In this document: positions 33,661-40,938 of the stretch, one piece after another
Numbering within the stretch: position 1 is the stretch's first letter
Layout: each line of letters begins with the position of its first letter
Source: Akkermansia muciniphila
Lineage (GTDB): Bacteria > Verrucomicrobiota > Verrucomicrobiia > Verrucomicrobiales > V1-33
Assembly: GCA_943333275.1 (NCBI GenBank)
Contig: CALQSQ010000051.1
Location: forward strand, 1 to 40,938
Direction: 5' to 3'
Length of the DNA stretch: 40,938 nt
Position numbers and translations under genes: made by a program
The notes under the pieces: generated by a model
Database searches by the model: none
Told to the model about the DNA's origin: nothing
What the model saw: only the letters and a program-made list of their open reading frames with translations

Positions 33661-34213
33661 GGAGACCCACATGGGCTGTTTGCTCGTTACGACAATGTGA
33701 CAGTCAGGATCTGCCACCGTCTGGCTCAACACCCATTGAGTTCCAGATTGAGCTCCCAACACGCTTGAATGTGCCTCTTGGCATAAGCCTCCCGATGCCA
33801 CCTCCACAGACAAATTTCACCGAGGCCCTGAGCTTCCTGCAGAAGCTGCTCTATGGCGGGGGAAAGGCTGCACCGACGACAAAGTCAAAGTGACTTCCAA
33901 TCCATCCTTGCGCAGCACGGAGCAGGACATTTCTGCTGGTGCACCCTCTGAACCTGGCGCGAATTGCCCATGGGACGACGAAACCAATCATTAGCATGAT
34001 GGGCCCGATTTGCATTCGAGGACTCTCCAGCCACGTGAGATGGCGAACGCAAATTTGCATCTTCTCCCCGCCCCTGCGGTAAAATTTTCGTGGTGCGATT
34101 GGTGCCTTTATGTGCTATTCCAGCCTGTGTGGTTTATCGCGGTCCAATCTCTCGTCAGGATCATCCCATAAGGTCCGCCCGCCACTTTTCCTTCCCGTTC
34201 TCCTGCCAGCAGC
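33661..34213. other. Intergenic region, possible decayed coding sequence
   Basis: These 553 bases have no full gene. Plus-strand 33760-33893 reads like protein-coding text (NFTEALSFLQKLLYGGG) but has no matching start and is probably a remnant. A ten-base palindrome GCAAATTTGC is at 34049-34058 and ATTTGCAT occurs twice (about 34010-34060). No promoter is convincing; the kinase starts at 34214. Confidence 0.4.
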
Positions 34214-37200
34214 ATGGAAATCCCCAACAACAGCCCCGAGGAATCACCCGCAAGCGAGATTCGTTCCGAACGCTCTCCCACTGGCAGTGCTCTGGGATGG
34301 ACACCCCCGGCGGTTGAGGAGATTGCGCAGCTTTTCCCCCAGTATGAAACTCTCGCACTCATCGCCCATGGGGGCATGGGGGCGGTGTATCGTGCGCGGC
34401 AGATCGCGCTTGATCGTGAGGTCGCTATCAAGCTGCTGCCCATCGAGGTAAGCGGGGACCAAAGCTACGCCGACCGCTTCGTGCGTGAAGGCCGCGCGAT
34501 GGCCAAGCTCAACCATCCCAACATCGTGGCTGTTCATGATTTCGGGACGACCACCGAGGGACACCTTTTCCTCACCATGGAATACATCGAGGGTGCCACG
34601 CTTCACGATTTCATCCACGCCGGAAATCTTACTCTCAACCAGTCGCTCTACATCATCGAGCAGGTCTGCGATGCCCTGGCCTACGCCCACAGCCTCGGCA
34701 TCGTTCACCGCGACATCAAACCTGCCAACGTCATGGTGGACCTCTCGCTCCGCGCCAAGGTCGCGGACTTTGGCCTCGCCCGCATCACCAAGAGCAGCGA
34801 CTCGCAGCTCGGGATCACCATGACCGGACAGATCATGGGCACGCCGAACTACATCGCGCCGGAGCAACTCCAGGCCATGAGCGTGGATCACCGCGCGGAT
34901 ATTTACTCCCTCGGCGTCATGCTCTACGAAACCGTCGCCCGGGAGATTCCGCGCGGCATCTTTCTTCCGCTCTCGCAGCGGTGCGGGGTGGATTTGCGGC
35001 TCGATGGGATCGTCACCCGCGCCATGCAGCAACAGCCCGAGCGCCGGTTTCAAAGCACCTCAGAAATGAAAGCCCTCGTGACTTCGGTGCGCACCACCCG
35101 TCGATCCGCACCTGCTCCTCCACCGAGAAAGAAACGCACTGCCCTTTGGATCGGTATCGGTGCCGCCGCCGCCGCACTAATCGCAGCGTTGGTTTTCCTC
35201 ATGCAGGATGAACAAAAACCAACGGTGGTTGCGGCTCCTAAACCAACGCCGCTGATCACCAACCCGCCACCCACACCCCAGCCGCCCCCAGTCGCCGTCG
35301 TTACGCCCGAACCAGCAGTCAAACCAGTCCCGGAGACTCCCCCACCCGTTGCCCAACCCGAGCCAAAGTCCGAGCCAAAGTCCGAGCCAGCCTCTTCTCC
35401 TAAACCTCCCTCCGAAATTGCAGAATGGCTCCTCCAGATGGACACACAATTCAGCCCAACCTATCAGCGTGACGTGATCGAAATATTTGAAAACGGAGTC
35501 GCCAAACTGCGCGAGCAATACACTGCGGCCATCGCCCGCAGCATCACCACCGCCAGCGCCGCCGGGAGACTCGAGGACTCCCTGGCACTGCGCAACGAAC
35601 AAGCCCGCCTCACCGCAGGCCGTCTCCCCCATGAGGACATCGACGAAGCCTCAGATCCCACCGTCCTGCGCCAACTGCGCGACAACTGGCGCAAAGCCTA
35701 CGCCAAACTGGACACTGACCGCTTTGCCAAAGCCAAAGCAACGCACGCACGCTACGACGCCTCCCTCGCCCAGAAACAAAACCAACTAACTCAGAGCCAG
35801 CGCCTCGACGACGCGCTGCTTTTGAAAAACAAGCGCGAGGAAATCCGCGCCGCGTGGCTCACGCCGCCGGTTGAATTCGGCAAGTCTGCGGCCCCCGCCG
35901 CCACGCCGAAGCCGCTCGGCACCGCGATGGATGCACAAAAGCCGAACGCCGGACTCCTCTCGGGGCGCGAAGCCATGCTCCATCTTCAAAGCCTCAACTT
36001 CAACGTGAGTTGCATCGACACCGATGGCCGCACCGTGGGTCTTGAAAACGACGCGACAGTTCCGTCGTCATTCAAACTCAAAGGTCGACTGGAGATCTAC
36101 ACTCTCTCCCAGAGCGGTGTTCTCCGAGTCGACGGGCAGCCCGTGACAGATGCCGACTTCGCATCGCTCGCGCCAATGCGGAAGCTGACCAACATCGCGA
36201 TAAGCGCGAACGTCACCGGCTCCGGCCTCGGGTTTCTCGTCGGCTCGCCGGACCTCAGGACCGTCAGCTTTACCACGAACTCCCTCACCGACGCGGCGTT
36301 CGAGCCACTCCTGGGCCTCCACAAGATCGAGGAGTTCACGGCTACTTCCGGCGTCGGGACGCTGACCTGGGCGCGCTTCGGCGAGATGAAATCGCTCCCG
36401 GGCTTCACCCATTTCTCGACCAACCACGCGGAGGCCATCCCTCCGGCGGGCCTGGCCCGCGCCCGCAAGCTGCAACGGCTTTACCTCCCCGACAGCCGGT
36501 TCACGGAAGAGCACTTCGCCGCCATTGGCTCACTGCCGGAACTCGTCAGCTTCTCGTTCAGCGGCGATATTGAAACCAGCGCCGCCGGGCTGCTGCATTT
36601 GGAGAAATGCCCCAAGCTCACGCAACTCGGCCTCGGCACCAGGTCCGGGCTTCGTCCCTACCTCGGCTTCATCGGGAAGATGCGCAAACTCACCAGCCTC
36701 CTTTTGGATGGCGCGGACGCGCCGGGGCTCGCCGCCGCCGCCGGTGCTCCGGCCCTGCGGACGATCAGCCTGGACGGCCAGATCGGCATCTCCCAAGGCG
36801 CCAGCGATGAAGGTCTGAACGTCATCGCTGACAGCTTCCCCCGGCTGGAGGAACTCGTCTTCCCTACCCCCGTGACGCGCACCGTCACCGCAGAAGGCAT
36901 CCGCGCACTGGCGAAGCTGCCGAAACTGAAGACCTTCGACTGGGGCGGGCGCCCACTTCCCGTGGAACTCGCCACCGAACTGGCGGCACTCCCCGCCTTG
37001 GATTCGCTCGTCCTCCGCTCCTGCGGCAACGACGAAACGCAGTTCCGGGAGCTGGCGAAATCGAAATCACTGACCAAGCTCGACGTCGCCTACGAGAAAC
37101 TCACGCCCGCCGCGATCGAAGCGCTCAAGGAAATGCGCGGCCTGCGCGATCTCTTCGTCATGAACTGCGGCCTCACCCCCGCCGACCTCGCCGCGCTGCG

Positions 37201-37237
37201 CAAAGCACTGCCGCAGTGCTCGCTGCGGGACGGATAA
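34214..37237 (+). CDS. Receptor-like Ser/Thr protein kinase with extracytoplasmic leucine-repeat tail
   Basis: This 1007-residue Hanks-type kinase has the ATP loop IAHGGMGAVYRA (about 50-61), catalytic Lys in VAIKLLP, HRDIKPANVMV (about 166-176), VADFGLA and GTPNYIAPEQ, all intact. One membrane helix (about 313-333, LWIGIGAAAAALIAALVFLMQ) follows. A Pro/Lys/Glu-rich linker with a 12-base tandem repeat, a helical region (about 400-560) and leucine-rich-repeat-like units (about 620-1000; for example LPELVSFSFSGDIETSAAGL, LAALPALDSLVLRS) come next. The kinase domain is cytoplasmic and the repeats outside. The ligand is unknown. It is not in an evident operon. Confidence 0.92.
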   Translation: MEIPNNSPEESPASEIRSERSPTGSALGWTPPAVEEIAQLFPQYETLALIAHGGMGAVYRARQIALDREVAIKLLPIEVSGDQSYADRFVREGRAMAKLNHPNIVAVHDFGTTTEGHLFLTMEYIEGATLHDFIHAGNLTLNQSLYIIEQVCDALAYAHSLGIVHRDIKPANVMVDLSLRAKVADFGLARITKSSDSQLGITMTGQIMGTPNYIAPEQLQAMSVDHRADIYSLGVMLYETVAREIPRGIFLPLSQRCGVDLRLDGIVTRAMQQQPERRFQSTSEMKALVTSVRTTRRSAPAPPPRKKRTALWIGIGAAAAALIAALVFLMQDEQKPTVVAAPKPTPLITNPPPTPQPPPVAVVTPEPAVKPVPETPPPVAQPEPKSEPKSEPASSPKPPSEIAEWLLQMDTQFSPTYQRDVIEIFENGVAKLREQYTAAIARSITTASAAGRLEDSLALRNEQARLTAGRLPHEDIDEASDPTVLRQLRDNWRKAYAKLDTDRFAKAKATHARYDASLAQKQNQLTQSQRLDDALLLKNKREEIRAAWLTPPVEFGKSAAPAATPKPLGTAMDAQKPNAGLLSGREAMLHLQSLNFNVSCIDTDGRTVGLENDATVPSSFKLKGRLEIYTLSQSGVLRVDGQPVTDADFASLAPMRKLTNIAISANVTGSGLGFLVGSPDLRTVSFTTNSLTDAAFEPLLGLHKIEEFTATSGVGTLTWARFGEMKSLPGFTHFSTNHAEAIPPAGLARARKLQRLYLPDSRFTEEHFAAIGSLPELVSFSFSGDIETSAAGLLHLEKCPKLTQLGLGTRSGLRPYLGFIGKMRKLTSLLLDGADAPGLAAAAGAPALRTISLDGQIGISQGASDEGLNVIADSFPRLEELVFPTPVTRTVTAEGIRALAKLPKLKTFDWGGRPLPVELATELAALPALDSLVLRSCGNDETQFRELAKSKSLTKLDVAYEKLTPAAIEALKEMRGLRDLFVMNCGLTPADLAALRKALPQCSLRDG
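35359..35389 (+). repeat. Tandem 12-base repeat in the kinase linker
   Basis: CGAGCCAAAGTC occurs twice (35359-35370, 35371-35382), followed by a partial third copy to 35389. It encodes EPKS units in the linker after the membrane helix and may vary in copy number between strains. Confidence 0.8.
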
Positions 37238-37471
37238 CAAAGTCCTTCCTATCTCCCATTGCATGGAGGAGAAAAGTGTCAGGCTTGATAAGCCGTTTCG
37301 TTGGGAACGTTCCAATGCTTCGTAAAGGGATTCATGACAAAAATATTGTCCCTCACAGAATCGTCCCCCATACCCTGCTCGCTCCCCCATCAACGAGATT
37401 CAAATTGGCTGCTGTTCTACCGAAACCACAGTTGCTCACATCGGCCTTTGCATGCAGAATTCAAAATCCTT
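37238..37471. promoter_or_regulatory. Upstream region of the symporter gene with three inverted repeats
   Basis: Three perfect inverted repeats lie in these 234 bases: GGCTT-GAT-AAGCC (37282-37294), GGAACGTTCC (37304-37313) and GACAA-AAATA-TTGTC (37336-37350). The first could end the kinase transcript weakly or be an operator. They may control the downstream dctA-like operon, but no regulator is linked. Confidence 0.4.
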
Positions 37472-38767
37472 ATGCCAGCGGAAACTTCCCACAAGCCATG
37501 GTATCGCGTGCTCTACATCCAGGTCCTCATCGCCATGGTGCTGGGGATTGCGGTGGGGGTCGCATTCCCTGATTTCGGCAAGGGGCTTAAACCGCTGGGG
37601 GATGGATTCATCGCGCTGGTGAAAATGCTGATCGGGCCGATTATTTTCTGCACGATCGTGCACGGCGTTGCATCGATGGGGGATTTGAAACGACTGGGCA
37701 AGGTTGGATTGAAATCGCTGATCTATTTTGAAATTGTTTCCACGCTCGCCCTGATCCTTGGCCTGGCTGTGGTCAACGGAGTGAAGCCCGGTGAGGGCTT
37801 CACTCCTGCCGGCCAGGCCTTTTCCAAAACGGAGCCGAAGGCCTCCGAACCGATCGCCGATTTCACTGCCAAAGCCAAAACACTGAACGTCTCGGAGTTT
37901 CTGCTCAACGTAATCCCGAAGACGTTTGTGGGCGCGTTTGTTTCCGGGGACCTGCTGCAAATTTTGCTGATCTCCATCCTGATTGCCTTCGCCATCCTGC
38001 GTCTGGGGGATTCCGGCAAACCGATCCTGCACGTGATTGACCAGGGAGCGCAGGTGTTCTTCAGCCTCATGAACATCGTGGTCAGGGCGGCTCCCATCGG
38101 GTCCTTTGGGGCCATGGGGTTCACAGTGGGAAGTTATGGACTGGGGGCCTTAAACAAGCTGCTGGCTCTCATGGGCGGATTCTACCTCACCTCCGGCTTG
38201 TTCATTTTTGTGGTTCTGGGCGTGATCGCCCGCGTGGCCGGATTTTCCATCATTCACTTTCTCCTGCACATCAAAGAGGAAATCCTTCTGGTCTTGGGAA
38301 CGAGTTCTTCCGAAACCGCCCTGCCCGGCATGATCCGAAAAATGCAGCAATTGGGCTGCGCGAAATCCACCGTGGGATTGGTGATCCCCACGGGATACAG
38401 TTTCAATCTGGACGGAACTAACATTTACATGACCATGGCCGCCGTGTTCCTCGCGCAGGCGACGAATACCCCGCTGGATCTGCATCAACAGATCGCCCTG
38501 CTGCTGGTGGCGATGATCACCTCCAAGGGGGCCAGCGGCGTTACCGGAGCGGGATTCGTCACCCTTGCTGCCACACTTCAATCCGTCCCCACCATACCCA
38601 TCGAATCGCTTGCCTTGCTGGTCGGAATCGACCGGTTCATGAGTGAATGCCGCGCCATCACCAACCTAATCGGCAACGGCGTCGCCACCGTCGTCATCAG
38701 TCGATGGGAATCCGAGATCACCGGAGCCGAACTGAAAGCCAATCTCGCACAGCCGCTCACCCTATGA
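37472..38767 (+). CDS. Dicarboxylate/amino acid:cation symporter (DAACS, DctA/GltP type)
   Basis: This 431-residue inner-membrane secondary transporter uses Na+ or H+ to import C4-dicarboxylates or acidic amino acids. The start at 37472 gives a normal N-terminus ([20 protein letters not shown]). Family hallmarks are the Ser-rich re-entrant loop [17 protein letters not shown], the [13 protein letters not shown] motif of helix 7 (GYSFNLDGT) and the last-helix [12 protein letters not shown]. Substrate is uncertain between dicarboxylates and glutamate/aspartate. Its stop overlaps the start of the next gene by ATGA (38764-38767). Confidence 0.95.
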   Translation: MPAETSHKPWYRVLYIQVLIAMVLGIAVGVAFPDFGKGLKPLGDGFIALVKMLIGPIIFCTIVHGVASMGDLKRLGKVGLKSLIYFEIVSTLALILGLAVVNGVKPGEGFTPAGQAFSKTEPKASEPIADFTAKAKTLNVSEFLLNVIPKTFVGAFVSGDLLQILLISILIAFAILRLGDSGKPILHVIDQGAQVFFSLMNIVVRAAPIGSFGAMGFTVGSYGLGALNKLLALMGGFYLTSGLFIFVVLGVIARVAGFSIIHFLLHIKEEILLVLGTSSSETALPGMIRKMQQLGCAKSTVGLVIPTGYSFNLDGTNIYMTMAAVFLAQATNTPLDLHQQIALLLVAMITSKGASGVTGAGFVTLAATLQSVPTIPIESLALLVGIDRFMSECRAITNLIGNGVATVVISRWESEITGAELKANLAQPLTL

Positions 38768-40104
38768 AATTCCCCTTCCTCGTCTCCGCTGCACTTTGGA
38801 GCTGCATGATTTTTCAATGCCTCTCGGCCGAACCCGTTCGCATGAGTTATCTGGACAACGGGCAGGTGAAAGTGGGCGTGGATTTGAATCTGGGCGGAGC
38901 CATCACCTGGCTGTCGCGTGGCAAAGGAGAGAACATGGTCAACAGTTACGACTACGGCCGGCAAATCCAGATGAGTTATTACTCCGGCCCCGTGCCCTAC
39001 GAGACTGCCGGTCAGAAACCTGCCGATCACTGGAAGCATCTGGGATGGAACCCGGTTCAGGCAGGGGACGATTTTCATCACGGATCGAAAGTGTCGGAAC
39101 ATACCAACGACGGGCGGATCATTCATGTAAAATGTACTCCGCTGCAATGGCCGCTCAACCAAGTGCCTGCGGAATGCACGTTCGAAACCTGGCTGGAGCT
39201 TGACGGCGTGGTTGTGAAGGCGCGGGCGCGCCTGACCAATGCCCGTTCGGACAAGACCCAGTTTCCGGCACGCCTGCAGGAACTGCCCGCGCTCTATGCC
39301 AATGCCCCGTATCATCGCGTGATTAGTTACACTGGAGACCGGCCGTTTACCGGGGCCGACCCTGAATCAATTCCCAAGTCACCCGGTCCCCATCCATGGT
39401 CATTTTGGATGGCCACGGAGCAATGGTCGGCACTGCTGGATGCCCACGATCAGGGCATCGGTCTCATCACACCCGGGCGTATTTCCTTTACAGGTGGATT
39501 CGCCGGAAAACCCGGTCCGAATGATCCCCACGCGACGAGCACCGGATACCTCGCCAGTCAGGCGCAAGAAATTCTGGATCACAACATTGTCTTTGAATCG
39601 CGTTTCGAAATCCTTCCGGGTTCACTCAAGGAAATTCGCGAACGCGCGTTCAGACAATGCTCGCAGCATGATTTGCCAGCATGGATTTTCTCGAGGGATC
39701 GCCAGGGCTGGCATTCCCAGAATACCATCGACCACGGATGGCCCATTGATGACCTGATCCATTTTGAACTCAAGGAATCAGATCCCCAACTGATCAGTCC
39801 GCCGGTTTTCTGGCAGGCGGATGCTGCACCTTATCTCACGATCCAAGCCGCCATCAAGTCGCCCCACCGCAATGCCACCGTGTATTGGACACATTTGGGT
39901 CAGCCTGTTCCAGGTCCCCAGGATTTCATGGAATTTCCGATTATCGGCGACGGAGAATACCATCGATATGTTGTGAAACTTTCTGATGCCAAATCCTATG
40001 CCGGGGCCATGATCCAACTGCGGCTTGATCCGGTCCCTGAAGGATCCGAGGGTGCCTGGATGAATTTGAAATATCTCGTGCTCTCAAATACCCCACCGCC
40101 ATGA
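38764..40104 (+). CDS. Exported two-domain beta-sandwich protein, carbohydrate-related
   Basis: This 446-residue protein of unknown function starts at the ATG at 38764, overlapping the symporter stop, and gives a signal peptide ([22 protein letters not shown]). Residues 25-310 are beta-rich and resemble mutarotase/lyase-like sandwiches ([44 protein letters not shown]). The last ~110 residues look like a carbohydrate-binding jelly roll ([38 protein letters not shown]). The overlapping downstream gene encodes a glycosidase-like propeller, suggesting joint action on a glycan outside the cell. Domain names are inferred from pattern only. Confidence 0.75.
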   Translation: MKFPFLVSAALWSCMIFQCLSAEPVRMSYLDNGQVKVGVDLNLGGAITWLSRGKGENMVNSYDYGRQIQMSYYSGPVPYETAGQKPADHWKHLGWNPVQAGDDFHHGSKVSEHTNDGRIIHVKCTPLQWPLNQVPAECTFETWLELDGVVVKARARLTNARSDKTQFPARLQELPALYANAPYHRVISYTGDRPFTGADPESIPKSPGPHPWSFWMATEQWSALLDAHDQGIGLITPGRISFTGGFAGKPGPNDPHATSTGYLASQAQEILDHNIVFESRFEILPGSLKEIRERAFRQCSQHDLPAWIFSRDRQGWHSQNTIDHGWPIDDLIHFELKESDPQLISPPVFWQADAAPYLTIQAAIKSPHRNATVYWTHLGQPVPGPQDFMEFPIIGDGEYHRYVVKLSDAKSYAGAMIQLRLDPVPEGSEGAWMNLKYLVLSNTPPP

Positions 40105-40938
40105 ATCGTATTTTTCATTTCCTCAGTTTGTTGGCTATGATGATCTCATTCGCCGCGGCTGATTCAGTTCCAAAGGTTGACGTTCCCAGGCAAAAAATCA
40201 GCATCCCGCTTCGCGGTGACGCCCCCACCGAATCCGCCCCGCATGGTGGCGGCAATGTTTATGCTCCCGAAGTTCATCGTGATGGGAACCGCTGGCTCAT
40301 GTGGTATGGAGGTCAGGGCAGGGACGGTCACGACCGGATTCATCTGGCGGAATCTGCAGATGGCACGTCATGGAACAAGCGCGGAGTGGTCCTGGACTGT
40401 GGCACCGCCAATCATGTGAACGATCCTTCGGTGGTGCGGGTCGGCAAAGTTTGGTGGATGTTTTATACGGTCGCCGAAAAGGCAGAGCAGGATGAAATCG
40501 CCGCCGCCACTTCCGCCGATGGTGTGATCTGGCAAAAGCTGGGTGTGGTGATGAAACCGGGCGAACCTGGTGCCTGGGACTCCTCGAAAGTAGGACGGCC
40601 CTCCGTATTGTGGGAGCAGGGACATTTCCGCATCTGGTACGATGGCCAGCCGACCGAGGCGAGCGCGAGCACAAATCCAATCGCAGCCGTGGTCAAGCGG
40701 GAGGGACGAGCAGTGGGTTATGCGCAGTCCCCGGATGGCCTTCGTTGGGAATGGAAACCAGCACCGGTCTTTCATGAAGGGGCCGGGGCCATTCATGTTG
40801 CCCACATTGGAGCGCGTTGGATCATGCTGACGGAATCCCACACCGGAGTGCGTTGGGCGGAGAGTCCGGATGGGCTGGCCTGGAATTCACGCGGCATGCT
40901 GCTGCCACTGAGCGGAGAAGATTTCGACCGCTTCGGCC
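40101..40938 (+). CDS. Exported glycosidase-like five-bladed propeller protein (partial, 3' cut by window)
   Basis: This frame is open from the ATG at 40101 (overlapping the previous stop) to the window end, 279 codons. A signal peptide is visible ([20 protein letters not shown]). The body has recurring blade motifs: APEVHRDGNRWLMWYGGQ, DRIHLAESADGTSWNKRG, NDPSVVRVGKVWWMFYT, SKVGRPSVLWEQGHFRIWYD, HVAHIGARWIMLTESHTGVR. These are typical of GH43/GH32/GH130-like propeller folds (clans F and J). Catalytic Asp/Glu residues cannot be assigned without alignment. It is the third gene of the symporter operon and probably trims glycans outside the membrane. Confidence 0.8.
   Translation, partial: MNRIFHFLSLLAMMISFAAADSVPKVDVPRQKISIPLRGDAPTESAPHGGGNVYAPEVHRDGNRWLMWYGGQGRDGHDRIHLAESADGTSWNKRGVVLDCGTANHVNDPSVVRVGKVWWMFYTVAEKAEQDEIAAATSADGVIWQKLGVVMKPGEPGAWDSSKVGRPSVLWEQGHFRIWYDGQPTEASASTNPIAAVVKREGRAVGYAQSPDGLRWEWKPAPVFHEGAGAIHVAHIGARWIMLTESHTGVRWAESPDGLAWNSRGMLLPLSGEDFDRFG

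Noticed and set aside
35359..35389. CRISPR-like repeats
   Set aside because: Short in-frame tandem units encoding EPKS; no spacers or cas genes.

Overview
The window looks like a chromosomal segment of a Verrucomicrobiota bacterium, or a close PVC-group relative. The evidence is a long dehydrogenase/HEAT-repeat protein with a C-terminal PVC-type haem domain (4185-7562), a Tat-exported Gfo/Idh/MocA oxidoreductase, a GreA with a very long N-terminal extension, a Rho with a Lys/Ala- and Arg/Pro-rich N-terminal extension, a Ser/Thr kinase with a leucine-repeat tail, and Lys/Ala histone-H1-like tails. Most start codons lack an obvious Shine-Dalgarno (SD) sequence. I see no insertion sequence, prophage, CRISPR array, rRNA or tRNA. 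All assignments come from reading motifs by eye; no database was searched.

Layout. 1-4149 (+): the end of a DUF2167-like membrane protein, a zinc-ribbon membrane protein, an exported helical-repeat protein and a Tat-exported oxidoreductase. 4185-13369 (-): two YejB/YejE-like peptide ABC permeases, a secreted C39-like cysteine peptidase, an exported beta-propeller protein and the PVC cytochrome/dehydrogenase. 13503-16454 (-): the long GreA, a truncated haemoglobin and an L,D-transpeptidase-like protein. 16778-19454 (+): YebC and Rho, facing lysA (-). 20980-25503 (+): a tightly overlapping five-gene set of FAD oxidoreductase, aldo/keto reductase, FtsX-type permease, ABC ATPase and an SNase-like protein. 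25604-26420 (+): a BlaI/MecI-type regulator with a perfect operator-like dyad in its promoter, a histone-H1-like tail, and a structured 3' region ending in a terminator. 26465-28580 (-): an arsM-arsS arsenosugar pair. 28663-33660: phosphofructokinase (-) divergent from an 1159-residue protein that I suspect is a pyrophosphate-type PEP carboxykinase (+). 34214-37237 (+): the receptor-like Ser/Thr kinase. 37472-40938 (+): a dicarboxylate/amino-acid symporter translationally coupled to two exported proteins, the second a glycosidase-like propeller cut by the window edge.

The most striking point is 25685-26278. A BlaI-type repressor runs in frame into a 56-residue Lys/Ala histone-like tail through a run of seven G. 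With six G the repressor would stop after residue 125, a normal family length. The tail has its own SD-like sequence and ATG at 26108. The locus therefore encodes a true repressor-histone fusion, a slippage switch, or two genes joined by a one-base error. Second is the PFK / putative PPi-PEPCK pair, which would place a pyrophosphate-linked step in central carbon metabolism. Third is a YejE-like permease with a MORN_2-like insertion.
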